Source: Spizellomyces punctatus DAOM BR117 (taxonomy: Eukaryota; Chytridiomycota; Chytridiomycetes; Spizellomycetales; Spizellomycetaceae). Taken from it: 64,000 nucleotides of DNA. Shown in pieces: positions 46,604 through 58,850 of this stretch. Position numbers and translations under genes: made by a program. Positions within the stretch are counted from its first letter, which is position 1, and each line of letters starts with the position of its first letter. The DNA lies in contig NW_015971542.1 in assembly GCF_000182565.1 (NCBI RefSeq), positions 692,976-756,975 of the forward strand, in the 5' to 3' direction. The notes below the pieces were generated by a model. That model was not told where the DNA came from and ran no database searches. It was given only the letters and a program-made list of their open reading frames with translations.

Positions 46604-49600
46604 ATGAGACCAGTGGCACCTCTGGTAGTCCCAGAATCTTCATTGTGGCATCCAAATCATAATCATATCATCGGCGCCCTCATCCAGGACTTGTTGTCTT
46701 CTGAACCCCCGGCAACCGCTCAGGTAGAGCGACACGTGTTAACGAAGATCCTGCCATACGTTCTCTTCCAGTTCGCTCCTGAGCTGTATAAAACGGACCA
46801 GACAAAAGGGCATGAGTCCGCAAAATCCTCACGACTTCAAGCCGCAAGAGCTGTTTTAATCGCTCTCAACTATTCGTTAAGTTTGCCCAATGAAGTGCTG
46901 TTTGAATCTCCGAATGAAACAAAATTCTCGGGTAGGATCAACGACGGAAAAGAAATACGCCTACTGCTTCTGAATGCTTTCACTTTGCTGTGCAAGAGGA
47001 TAGATGGGTATGTTTGGCGCTGCCTATTTTAAGTAACCTTCTTCCTTTTTGACACGAGGGGACCACGTACGTTAGGGAGAAGCTCTGGCTGTTATTCACT
47101 CAGAAGACGCAGCTCGCTCGCGTAGACAGTAGCAAAAAGCAACCAAATACCGAACACGCCACAGTAAACGCTTCAGCTCGCATTGATATTGTCGTACGAT
47201 CCATCCTCAGTTTGATCGAAGACGTGCCCATACTACCCCGAAAAAAGAAACACAATGATCTCGGTAGCCTATGCTGGCGTGCACGAGAGTGTTTGAGGGA
47301 TCTGCTTATAGCTCTGCGGCGAATAGCCAAAGTCCCACAGCTTGACCGTCTCCACAGCAGGTTGTCTCTCCTAGAGGAATTTGCGTGTGTTTTGCTCAAG
47401 GGGCTCCGGCGAAATGAACGAAAACCAAATCTGTACTCTCGATTGAAGGTAAGACAGATTTCCATGGATTTAGGATAGGTCATTGACATCTGTCCATTGC
47501 TCCAGCTGCAAATTACGTTATATGCAGATATGATCCTTCTGCTGCCGGCAACAATGCCTGCACGCGTTCCTCCGAGCAACGTACACTTGCTCGCGCACCC
47601 TCTTCTGCTTCTCCGTCATGTGTTTGTGCCCATCTTGCGATTAACAGTGTGGAATGTGGAAGCTACTTCGCATGGAGCCCAGGCATTCCGCAACCTCCGA
47701 GCATATATCCTTGTGTGGGCTGAAGATGAAAACGGTCACCTCGACGATATGAGCAACATTCTTACTGAAGATCGACTTACCCTTTCTATTTCCGATTCGA
47801 AGCATCTCCTCAAACATACGTCTATCCTACTTGTATTACTAGCCGATTTCTTTACCAATGCATCACGGAGCCATGCGAAGGAAATTCTCCCTGCTGCTGA
47901 CAAGAAGCGTTTCATGCCAATTCTTCTGACGGACAATATCACGAGAGATTTGGTTCGGTGGACGTTGTCCGGTTATACAACGCGAATGGTACAACTGTTT
48001 CTTCTCCCACTGCTGGAACAGTTGAGCGCTACAGAAGACAATTGGAAACTATGTGAGCGAATTATCGTAAGCGTGTACAATGGACGGTTGGGCTCAAATG
48101 AGGATGAACAAGACCATTTTCTTTCCGGTAAGGGCCACCTATATTACTCCCTAGAGCTCACACGACCGACAATTTGTGGCCATATCATCCAGTGAACGAC
48201 AGCATCGACTCAACGGTTCAGTGCTTGACGAAGTGGCTTATTACGAATGCGTGCTGGCGCTATAACCACTCTGACGACGATGCTGACGAAATAGCTGGCG
48301 TAACCAGGAGAATGGTAGGAAAACTGCCCTCACAGGAGGCCAGGCTCCGGGTACGAATATTTTGCATCAAGCTGTTGGGTCGTATCCCGAATGACAATCA
48401 GCAGGTTAGCCCCACGCCGTCGTTTTCTATAAATCTTTTTATAACTTGTTTGCAAGTCTAGATTACAAATTGCATTTTATCATTATTTGATGATCCCTCC
48501 TTGAAAATTCGGCTTGCCGCAGCACATGCTATTAACGTTCGGCGTTCGCATACCAAATCCGAATATCGGGAAATCAATCGACCAGGGTTAGAGACACAGG
48601 ATCAGGTTGGAAGCTGGGGAGCTACTGCAGGTCCGAAAGACCGACCGATGGCTCAATCAGTTATGAAGAATGTGCTTTCGAAGCATGCCGACTGCAAAAG
48701 CGAGCCCAGACATAAGGACGTAAAAATCAAAGTTCGAGCCAAAGACAAAGAGCCTGGAACTCGTTTTGAACAGATGAGTAGGTCCGACCGATCGTCACTA
48801 CAACCAGGACCCGCTGAGCCTACATCCAGACCCGATAGGGCCGGAGAAGAAACTGAACTTATCCATGACTTCTACGAGTATCTGAAAGATCAGACAACAA
48901 ATGATGTAGGATTTGTGGTTAGAGAGCTCGCTGGGCGCGATGACCGCATGGAGCAGATGGAGTACAGAGTAGAAGCAGGCGTGCAGCAGATCAATAAGAA
49001 ACCGGAGCGACAAAGCATTGAAACTAAGGACCTCAACATAGATTCTGGATTCGCTACGGACGAGCCGCACATTTACAGCCCATCTGTTCCGTCACCAACG
49101 TCTTACATCGGATCAAGGGTTAAGCGTAGTCTCAGTATACCGTCAGGTCGTGCGTACCTACACGATGCGTTTCTTCAAGTGACAGGAACCACGTTAAGGG
49201 GATCTCTAAATCTTGATACGCCAACGAAGGGGAACTGTGGACCTCACATCAATCCACCTGTCGGACTCGGTCCAGACTTTCAACGCCTGGATGAGTTGGT
49301 GGAGGAGCAAATCAGCCGCATTGATCGTATCATGAACCATGATCGAACACACGAGAGTAATGGGACTGGACATGTGAATGACGTGAACCCAGATGCCTCT
49401 CCAAACCGGCCAAGTGCGTCCTTTTCCGATCTGCTTGGAGACAGAGCGATAAACTTGAGAAAATTAGAGGACACAATTGACGTAGATGCGGAAGGCGCTG
49501 CTCAGTTAAGACACCCCAGGCCAACACCATTAGACGCCTACCCTGGCTTGCCACGTCCTCAACGCAGCCACATCAAATCTGCGACATCCAGTCTCATTAG

Positions 49601-50774
49601 TCCGATCGGATCCAGTGACAACGAGGATGTGGATGCCGAGATGCAATTGGATGAAATTCTAAGTGAGGAGGACGGGAATGATATTTTTGAGGACGATACC
49701 ATGAAGGGCATGGAACAGGGTATCAATTCTGCTGTTGACGACATCGCGCAAGGGGAAAGATTGCCTGCGACACTAAATGTGAATCATGTTTCTGGTGTCA
49801 TTTTACATGACCAATCTTTTGGAATTCAAAGTATTCATAGCCACTCGAAAGGCAGCCTAATGGATCAAGGAGTGGAGAGCGACTTGAATGTGGCAAGTGA
49901 TAAGTTGGTGGCAGATGATGCACATGTGCCCGATAATGTGGCATTAGTACCTTCGGTTGTGGACGACGCTGCCGGTCGTCTCGTTCCCGATAATAAAGCA
50001 CAAAGCAGTCCCAATGTCAGGGAGAAGATCAAGGAAGAGAACGTGGACGCGTGCAAGGGAACAGAAATCGTTGAACGAAATAATACGAACGGTGAAAGCA
50101 CTTTTGTGCTTGACGTGCAAACAGATGCAACGGACCACGTCCAACATTATGACTTGGCGACACGTTTTGCCCATCATACCTCCTCCTCATTCACCTCCCT
50201 TCTTGCTCCTTTTTACCAAAACGCCCCCCCAACATTCATTCGCCCGCGTCTTCGAAATGCAGTTGACATGGTGTTGAAAGCGATTGTTTTCTCTCGAAAT
50301 CTGGACGCACAGATCGAATACAGGAGTGGGAGATTGAGCGCCCCAAGTGAGGATGAAGAAGGATCAGACAAATCGAATGCATCCAACGCGCAGCGTCTTC
50401 ATCCTCTTCACCCACTCCTGAAAGGAGTATTCTCGCTTGACCCAATCCTTCTTTTGCAATATTGCTCTACCCTCGATATGACAGACCTTGCGCGGGCTGT
50501 TTCACTCCATAAAACTGCTCAGTGGCATGAAGGCTTAACTGTGATTCACAGGCACCTATTGCCTCTATCCCGCATATTATTTGAACTTGAAGCCCAATTA
50601 CATGAACATCTCACCGAAGCACAGGCATTAGTTATTGTGAGGGATCAAGTGACAGTGGTAAAATTGACTTGCAGAGAGGAAAATGCACTTAGGGATGTGT
50701 CTGGATCTCTGGGTAATTTGATTGGGGCTGGTGATGGAAGCTTTTTGAGATGGGTTGAGGCTGAGATCAAATGA
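46604..50774 (+). CDS. Large helical (HEAT/ARM-like) protein with disordered middle, unknown
   Basis: Not recognised. Start at ATG 46604 (MRPVAPLVVPESSLWHPNHN). The N-terminal ~500 residues are helical and Leu-rich: 'HIIGALIQDLLSSEPPATAQ', 'RECLRDLLIALRRIAKVPQL', 'LHSRLSLLEEFACVLLKGLR', 'LLLLRHVFVPILRLTVWNVE', 'RMVQLFLLPLLEQLSA', 'NCILSLFDDPSLKIRLAAAH', in pairs like HEAT repeats. From about 48540 to 50150 one 757-codon exon encodes a polar, disordered region. The last ~180 residues are helical again ('IRPRLRNAVDMVLKAIVFSR', 'LLPLSRILFELEAQLHEHLT') and end with TGA at 50772. Four or five introns, all in the N-terminal part. Two folded ends around a disordered middle suggest a scaffold; no more can be said. 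Confidence 0.65.
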
Positions 50775-51735
50775 AGTTGACTTGGGATTCATGGCGGCCG
50801 CGATCTCCAGTTTCTGTTTTGTTCTAGCATCCGTGATATTGGACAGTTTTGCTCTTTAGAGAGAAACAATATATGGATATTAGAGCCGCACGTCGTTATG
50901 ATCGGGTTTTATCTCGAGAATAACAGCGTTTATGCTTTCAACTCAAATAATCAATGCAGTCGTGTGCATTGCCTACTCATGGATGTGTTTTGAGGTCAAG
51001 GCGGGCGGTAACAGTGCCATCCCCATTGGCATTCGTCTATCACAGCGCCTGAGGTAGTTCCTGATGATTAAAAGCCAGCTTGCAGTAAAGGTACAAGAAG
51101 TGCAAACATGTCCCCACTGGACATTCTGTGCACATCTAGCTCCCCACTGTTAGGTTTGAGGTAACCTACAGTTTTCACTATCAGTTAGCAGCCAATGAGC
51201 CCTCTGCTTATTTAGGAAAAGCCTCTTTATCCTCTCGAAATCGACGCAGAATGTGGTTGCTGTCTGAGCCAGAACCTGTCCTATTCTGGCATGGCAACTG
51301 ACCCCGGATCTGAGCGAATTCAGTTAAAAATTATTTAACCTGGTGAAGACTGCCGTTGATCTCTGACTATCCAACTGCCATGATGGAGAAAAGTGCCGTT
51401 CTCCTATCCAATGTAAGTTTATATGTTGCGATTTGATGGCAGTGGGGTACAACAGTGTATCAATTGGAGAACAACGCTAACCTGCTAAATCCTGGCAAGC
51501 AAAAGAACAATGCATCATATCCACATTCATGTCTGGTAAGATCACCTTTTTTTCCCTGTGCGATGCATCTGTGAGTCAGGACACTGGGGCTTTGGCTAGC
51601 TAAGATTGCAAGTGGGCTCATAAAATATATGGAGCAAAGAAACAGTATAACACCAAAGTCCTGACGTGGCAGAGTCCAAATCTTTCCCCTACAGTGTACC
51701 AATTGTAGAATCCCCAGTGTGCAATTATCACGTCA
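50775..51735. other. 961-bp intergenic with a degenerate direct repeat
   Basis: The largest gene-free stretch besides 29 kb. No coding signature. A near-repeat, cagtgtatcaattggaga at 51453 and cagtgtaccaattgtaga at 51692 (16 of 18 identical, same orientation), brackets about 240 bp. A small hairpin (taggtt-tgaggt-aaccta) lies at about 51152-51169. No transposase remnant seen. Confidence 0.45.
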
Positions 51736-54507
51736 CTAATCCTCTTCTTCTTCTTCAGCGGTTTGCAACCACAACACAAACGGTGCCGCTTTCTTCTTCA
51801 ATTCATCAGATCCGATGCCCCTGTACCATTCCAAAAATGTGTCTTCCTCCACCAAATCCGTGTCTAAGCAAACCGAAAACTGGTCAATAAAGCACGATAG
51901 AGAAATCACTTTACAAGCACCGACGCACCATAAAGGTCTTTGCATATGAGCGGTACTTTGGATAATAATCCCCTGGTCCTCAGGACCTGCTTTTCCCAGA
52001 CCTTGAGAAATGCCACTTGATCCTGACGACTGCGTATGAACTGTGAACGGATCAGTCAGCTTGAAGCTTCCTGAACCGCTGGGTATGACATGAGATCCCC
52101 TAAACATACCTGTTGAAAGAGCTTGACCCTGTTTACAATCTTTGCACTCTCGTATGTGCTATCAAGTAATAGCGCTCCCAACAATACAGCAAAGACTTGC
52201 CGCTTGCTCAGATCATGCTTGAACTCCATGCGTGTGACTTCTTTGATTTCTTCGTTGACGCTAAGGCGGCCGGGGTTAATGAAGCGAGCAAGTTCTTGCG
52301 AAAGCTTCTCTTCGAGGAGGTTCGCTTTTTCGTCAGCTGGATGAAGTGGGGCACGTGGCGGTGGTGGAGGGTGGGGGCTATGGACAAGCAGAGACAGACT
52401 GCTCAAAATGCCGTCTAGATTACACTATAACAACAAGTGCATAACTCCTACATACCTGCTGTTGTTTAGATTTCCTCTTTCTTCGTCGGAGAGTTCGACA
52501 ATGCGCATCCAAGGTTTGCTCTTAGAAATTGGACGCCGTGAGTAAGTGCTCGCGTAGTCATGGGCATACTCTTGCAAGGTCCTACTTTATCATCACCACT
52601 TAAGAGATCCTTCAACGAAGACTTGTCTCGGAGATGCCCGCGGGAGGTGGGAGTAGGAGGGGTGGATGATGCCGTGATCGGTGCCTTGGTATTGTTGATC
52701 ACTTCGACCTTGGCCGGCGTATCCGGATGAGGTTCGGTTGAAGGCGCGGTTCTACGTTTGCATATCGGTAATCGCAGCTACAGCACAAATTCATTAGCAG
52801 ATCAAACTCACCTGCTGCGCGTTGCAGTGTGTGATACATCGCCGTTTGCTTTGGTCTTAAGAGGTGCAGGTGCCTGCTGTATTGGTTCCTTTTGAATGTT
52901 GTCCTTCTCACCTTCTCGGGCATGGTTGGGTCGTTCCCGAAGCTCACTAGAGAAGTAACGAGATCAGCCTTTCCTATGCCAGTGCCCGTCGGATCATGAT
53001 GGAATACATGCCTAGGACTTTTAAAATTGAAAAATTAACACGATTCGCCTCGAGAGCCACGCATTCGACCAGAGAAGGACATACCTGTGCGCAAAGTTGC
53101 AACGTGGACCGTACTGCGACCCAAACGATGAAGTGGTGTTGAGAGCGAAATTAAGAGTCAGCCGTGCTCAATGATCAGACGTTTACCTGACAGAATCCCT
53201 AGATGGATAACTCAAGTAAGAATTGTGAAACGACATTAAGCTGCAGCGATAGGATGTAGACAACACACCTCTTTAACAAATCGTTCGCAAAGCCGCGTTT
53301 TATACAGCGGACTTCCAGGGCCGTCTTTCTTGTCGACTTCATCGTTCACCAGAGGACGTTCTCGTAACTCTACCTGAAATACATTGAACCTGTTAGCTTC
53401 TCACAAGAATGCAAAGGAGATCCGTGCAGTACCGTGCCGTGCGCGAAAGTGCATCGGTTCCCGTAAGGACAATGGGCTTCAGTCTCATATCTCTCGCAGA
53501 GTCTCGTCTTGTACAGAGGATTGGATGCTTGTGAATTGGACGTCCGTGCTGACGGGTGGCGCGGGCTCTCATTTTCATCCCAAGCTTGCTTGTCATTATT
53601 GAGCGGGGATTCTCTCCAGTTTTTTGCTCCGTTGGGTCCTAAGAATAGTCCTCGGCCCTCCTGAGATCGATGTCGTGCAGGGCTACTGGGACGCCGCGAT
53701 TCCTCATCTAAACTTCGTCGGTAGCGTTTATCTCCTTCCCGGTTGTTTCCCGTTGATCGGCGACCCAAGTTTAACTTTTGAAGGTTAAGGGGAATTGATG
53801 CATCCGCAGCCTGATGCCGGTGTTGGGTGGATTCGATGAACACAGAAGCCTGTTCAAGCACATCTTGCATACTTTTAAACAAGGACTTTTCGGACGCCTG
53901 ATCGAAGAAGGTTAAATGCTGCGAGCAGCCCGCCAGAATCACTCTGCCCTACCAACCTGTTTCAACTGCATCCACGCTATATTAAGCCCAGCAAGTCCTC
54001 CCGGTACAATTCTGACATTTGTCACCAGACGGGCAAGAAAGAAAACTGCTCGTTTGGGCTTCGTTCCTGACAGATACTAGAAACGGATATATGGCATATT
54101 TGATTAACAAGAAACAGAATTTGGGAGATCACGACGGCAACGTGCCTTGATTTCCGCTCGAAACCCGTCCTCTATCTGGATATCCTTCACGCTCAGGCCC
54201 GTTACGTCCGGCACCACGCGAATAGCACATCTGTGTCAGACAGAGAGTGTGTCAGTTTATACACACAAGATGCATTACCAATCAGCAAAGCATACTTCAG
54301 CTCGTCTTCTTGGCCAATGAGTTTTCCTTTGGGAGGCGTCCTGACCGTCAAAGACAGCACAAATTATGTGTGTTGAATATCTCGTCGATATTCTGACTCA
54401 AACGAATCTTCATACCAATGTCGCTTATTAGAGAAAGAGTCGTTGACCAACAAAAACTCGATATTCTGGCGAATCCGATAAATAACGATTCCCGCTGCAC
54501 TCTCCAT
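51736..54507 (-). CDS. Nudix(degenerate)-CCCH-CCCH-W2 multidomain protein
   Basis: ATG 54507. Residues about 1-110 form a NUDT2-like Nudix fold: MESAAGIVIYRIRQNIEFLL, 'RHWTPPKGKLIGQEDELK', 'CAIRVVPDVTGLSVKDIQIE', 'DGFRAEIKA', 'RTKPKRAVFFLARLVTNVRI'. The Nudix box reads G-x5-E-x7-R-V-V-P-D-V-T-G-L, so the REUxEE glutamates are V, D, V. A linker, then two TTP-type fingers with leader YKTRLC: 'CERYETEAHCPYGNRCTFAH' and 'CERFVKEGFCQYGPRCNFAH' (both C-x8-C-x5-C-x3-H). A disordered region with 'HLRDKSSLKDLLSGDDK' follows, then a W2 (eIF5C) domain: 'LSQELARFINPGRLSVNEEI', 'KRQVFAVLLGALLLDSTYES', 'QVAFLKVWEKQVL', 'LLSKVPLICKDLYDTDLVEE', 'FLEWYRGIG', 'KKKAAPFVLWLQTAEEEEED'. TAA/TAG end at 51736. About ten introns. 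It likely binds AU-rich mRNA and contacts the initiation machinery; function inferred. Confidence 0.82.
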
Positions 54508-54769
54508 GAATATGCAGATTTGGACAACCCCCAATGCTGAAAACTCCTAAAGCTCGAGAAGGGTGAGTTTCGCTGAAAAGGCGTAGGATGGGGTCGTTGG
54601 AAACGAGACGGGTTGCTCAAAAAGTTCAACCACGACTGTTTGATGAGCCATTGAGTCACTCGCCACAAAATCGCGTTTGAAGCCCGACTTTTGGACACGC
54701 CGCCTTTCTTGTCATTTTGGGTCTTCATTTTGGGTCTTTTTTTAAAGGCTTTTTGGGACGATCTTACAG
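54508..54769. promoter_or_regulatory. Divergent promoter region, CCCH-W2 gene and TOK1
   Basis: 262 bp between the minus-strand ATG (54507) and the first supported TOK1 exon. It may contain a first TOK1 exon: a gtgagt donor is present at 54562, but none of the upstream ATGs gives a matching phase. Confidence 0.3.
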
Positions 54770-57659
54770 GGCGTGGATGAGACGAGGGAAAGGGGAGGAG
54801 GGGAAGCATATCTTTTGACTGTTGAAGAGAGAGAGAGGATCTACAAAATGATGCAAAAGTACATTCCACTTGCAACGGGAGTCATGCTCCCGATTGCAAC
54901 GGCACTCAACACTCAGTCGCTGATTGTCGCCGGCTGGCTGTACGAAGAAAAGCTATCGCACGACTATCCGTTCTATGAATCCTTGGTCCGCCCACATAAA
55001 CACCGTCTTGTTTACTACAAGCCCTCGGTCGTCTTCGTGCTCTCTGCGATATCCCTCGGCTTTGGCTTGCTGAGTGTCATTACTCTCTTTGTGCGCATGC
55101 TAGAGTATGCCTCCATGTTTCTGTCATCATTTGGATGCCGTTGCATTTATTGTTGACCTTACAGGAAGAAGATCAAATGGTGCACACGACTAATGATAGC
55201 CGGGGCGGCTGGACAAGGTAGCTTTGCTTCCTTCGGCCACTTGTTGCTAGCAAGGCTCAATTTACATTGTCTTGCCTAGGATTATTTGCCTCAGCCGCAG
55301 TTATTGCCTTCATCATCTGGAAATCCCTAACATATGTGCATGGGAAATACACTGAAGGATGTTTTTACAGCGCAATATCTGCCGCTATGTCGATAACGGT
55401 GGCTCTGCTATCTGCATATCATCATCATCTGAACCGCCGGCAACTCTATTCCTATACTCTCTATGAACTCTCCCCTTCGCAACGCCAGTTGATTCTGCTT
55501 CTGATCACGTCCATTAGTTATACGTTCGCGATGGGTGCTGCTTATGCTGGCTTAGAAGGATGGTATGTTGTTCACACGTGAGGACCAATGCTGAAACTGA
55601 ACGGATACCTAATGGGCGATACTTTTAGGGATTTTGACGATGGTGTTTATTGTATGTGCTTGGGGCGTCTTCCACACGCGGGATGCAACACACTCAATTG
55701 CAGTTCTCCACAGGGTGTGTGTCAACACTCGCAACCATCGGGTTCGGGGATTTGGTGCCACAATCCATCACGGGTAAAGTGACCCTTCCCCTTGCGGCGT
55801 CCTGTGGGATTGGTATACTTGCTGCTAGCATCTACGCGATCCGGCAGGTTGCTCTTGAGCTTCTGACACATCGACTGGCCAGCGAATACTCAAGGTCGTT
55901 CGGAATTGCCAAGGAATATGTGCCCACAGAGGACCATTCACCCGAAGAAGGACGTCCCTTGTCGTCATCGCCCATTATGCACCAGTCGTGGGACATGTTT
56001 CCGCAGAGCGAAGGATCAGTTTCGCGACGGCGATCCATCGGGGCCGCGCCCCAGACAAACCAGCGTTGCCGTCCTGCGGCTCCTCAAAGCATACCAAGAT
56101 CTAGAGCATCTGAACCACACGTGGCCTTTTCTGCACCGAACACTAACATACTGCTGAATACTGGCCACAGCGTCTATGAGCCAACTCCCCACAGCAATGA
56201 AAGGCCATCAAACATCAGATACTCCGCACCTGCGGTGGCTGAATCGTTTGGGCTACCCTTAGGTCGATCGTTCACGACGTCTGTTCTCGAAGCTCGCACG
56301 ATGGTTATTTCTCGGGGCGCCCATCTGCCACAACTGACCATTGTAGCTCCTGCGGATGTGCGGCGTCGGCAGGTGGTTGAAGCTACTCGGAGGACCTTTC
56401 GCCAGCAGATTACCTTTGCCATTCTAGCTGTCATAGCCAACATGTCAGTTTTTGGAGGCGTCTTCTCCCTCTTTGAGGGTTGGCATTTTTTTGAAGGTAC
56501 ATTTTTTAAGTCACCAACTTTCTTGCTTGCTCTCGATTTATAGTAGTTGTCCTACAGGTCTTTATTTCACATTCTGCGCTTTAACCACAATAGGTTTGTT
56601 TTCACAGCAGTTGGAGTGATCAACAACTATATTGCATGGATGGCTGATATGCATGTTGTGACAGGTTACGGAGATTACACCTTGTCTACGGTGCAAAGCC
56701 GTTCCATCTTCATGTGGTTTCTTTATATTGGCATTGGCAGCGTCACCTACATGTTCTCATTAATGTCGGAGCGGGCTCTCGACCAGTGGACGGTGACGGT
56801 CAATAAGATTGAAAACAGAGTGGACCGATATGAACGCAAGGCAAAGTTAAAGAAGTTATATAAAAATAAAGGGCTTACGCTGGGCGTGCGAAGACGTGCT
56901 CGAAAAGAGGAGAGTACAGATCAAGAGAGCGAGCTACTTGGAGAGCGCGAGCCGGTTACACGTGCGCGGCAATCTGATGATGAACACCCGCTTACCAGCG
57001 AATCTGAGTTCTACCTCTCAGATGCGCAATCCCAAGAGCATCTGCCTGCGGAGGCACCCGTTTGGGAAGGCATAGGACGCCCAAGGGCAAGTCCTCAGCC
57101 GCTTGAGGCCGAGGAGACTTCTAAGGAAGTGGAAACACCTGAAGTAGCCGGCGAACTGGAATTAGAGACGACACCGCTGCTCAGTCCCACAATCGAACCC
57201 CCAGTCGTTGGGTCGGTTCGGATTGAGCCGCCGTCCCCATCGACCTTGTGGGGACGCTCGAGAGGGCCGCCTCTCCTTTATCGTACCGGGACGGTGGATT
57301 CAACCGCGAGTTCCTTACGGGGAGTCGTACGGTTGGAGGCTCCTGCCACCTCATTGCCGCCGTCTGACATTGGAAATTATCCTTCCTTCCGTCGGGTTGA
57401 AACCACACCAACTGGCACTGAAGGCCGACGTGGCACGGAGACTCGTTTCCTGAGTACTGGTGTGCCTATAGATCACTATTCAACCGACGAAGAAGAGTTT
57501 GAAGTTACGGGCAGATCCGTGAGGATGTTCTCCGGGCGTAAAAGTCGTCGCTCCAGCATTGTATCAAGAATAGTTCAACAACCTATTTCAGCGGATGCGG
57601 CCTTTGACCGAGAAGAATTGAATATCTCCTGCCCAGACGATGAGCGAGCAGCTGTATAG
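54770..57659 (+). CDS. TOK1: Outward-rectifier K+ channel, TOK1 family (8 TM, two pores)
   Basis: Fungal plasma-membrane K+ efflux channel. The first exon follows an acceptor at 54769 and reads 'AYLLTVEERERIYKMM'; the first ATG in frame is 54848, so the true start may lie upstream or there. TMs: 'YIPLATGVMLPIATALNTQS', 'SVVFVLSAISLGFGLLSVIT', 'LFASAAVIAFIIWKSLTYVH', 'CFYSAISAAMSITVALLSAY', 'LILLLITSISYTFAMGAAYA'; pore 1 'CVSTLATIGFGDLVPQS'; TM6 'PLAASCGIGILAASIYAI'; TM7 'ITFAILAVIANMSVFGGVFS'; pore 2 'VVTGYGDYTLSTVQSR'; TM8 'IFMWFLYIGIGSVTYMFSLM'. Two P loops after TM5 and TM7 define TOK. The cytosolic tail of about 290 residues is disordered with many Ser/Pro and Glu. TAG at 57657. About six introns. 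Confidence 0.88.
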
Positions 57660-57952
57660 AAGTCTATTCTGTTCATTCTTTTTCATTTTCTTTGCTTGTA
57701 CACCTCTATTGGCTTTTAGCTAAAGTGCACAAACCATGTGGTTGCGTGTACCTTAACTTTTTCATGTAAATATTGGCATTTTCTATAATACAACATCAGA
57801 TGCAGTCTCGTTGCATTCGATATAGGCAATGAAGTTAATGGCACGGTGACTGACTATGCGAATCACCATGCCAACGGTAGATGGAAATGTCGGGATACCA
57901 ACTTGCTGCACTTTTGCTTCCACACTCCACAACACTTTTGGATCACCGCACC

Positions 57953-58352
57953 ATGCGCCTTCTTCGTACAGCGACACATTTATCTGCCCGAGCTCTACGC
58001 CGCGCAAAGCCTACTGCTGCCTTTCGGGCCAATATCGGCGCCTTGGGGGTTGACCCTGCTCAACGACTTGCGGCAATGCTCAATAAACAAGCAGCTTTAC
58101 ATAGCGTGGCGGCCACGTCGAGCATTATGGAGGCTTTGAAGACAAAGGATTCTAGCAACCCTGCCAGTGCTGGTCAAGGGACCCTTCTTGCCGCCGTAGA
58201 AGAGGGTGAGGACGAAGAATCTCATAGGTGAGAATGTCCCGTAACCTGACAATAGAGAATACGGGTTTTCTAATTACTTTTCCAGTAATAGATGTCGTGG
58301 TGTATTCTCTCTCGCCACAGTAGGACATGGTGATTCATCGAGTGGTACATAG
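57953..58352 (+). CDS. Small predicted mitochondrial protein, unknown
   Basis: ATG 57953 in good context (caccatgc) gives MRLLRTATHLSARALRRAKP, a classic Arg/Ala/Leu/Thr-rich, acid-free targeting peptide. It continues 'TAAFRANIGALGVDPAQRLA', 'AMLNKQAALHSVAATSSIME' and an acidic 'VEEGEDEESH'. An intron (58228-58285, gtgaga to tttccag) joins a last exon ending 'TVGHGDSSSGT' at TAG 58350. About 113 residues. No family recognised. Lies 290 bp after TOK1 on the same strand. Confidence 0.5.
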
Positions 58353-58850
58353 CATTTGAGGAAATTGCGTGGGTAGATATTTGGAGGTTGCGGAAGATCC
58401 CCAGGTACGATATCTAGAGAGTTGATTTAGATCGGACCGGTATTACGGTATTACGGGCTTCAATTATAAGCTAATTTACAACAACAGTAGCGCTGAACGA
58501 ACTATACATATTAGTACGAAGACGGAGAGAGTGAAGACTCACCTTTTATCGTCAGAAGCGCTGCCAATCGACCCAATCTTGCTTCAATGTCCAAGGTCTA
58601 TCCTTGTCGCTCAAATTATATCACATTGTAGAAACTATTGCAAATGCATCTGAAAAAGCAACGACTAGGTTAGGATTAGAGACTGTAACATATTGGTAGA
58701 CCTAGCGTTGTTTCCTGCCCTTCAAATTCCATTGCTTGTGACGTTGACTTCCGCTCTGAGGCACAGTAACTTACCGCTTAAAGATCGCTGTCGACTTTTC
58801 GATTCTCCATCCGGCCGGGCATCTTTTCCAAACGACCTTTTCACATCGCC
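58353..58850. promoter_or_regulatory. 498-bp region upstream of OPI3
   Basis: No gene. AT-rich with repeated gatatc/ttacgg text around 58400-58460, and a pyrimidine-rich stretch from about 58793 leading to the OPI3 ATG. No inositol/choline-response element (CATGTGAAAT) was seen by eye. Confidence 0.3.

Noticed and set aside
54348-54875. 175-codon minus-strand frame over the divergent promoter
   Set aside because: It is a different frame over the first exon of the Nudix-CCCH-W2 gene and antisense to the TOK1 first exon; the NUDT2-like reading in another frame explains the region.
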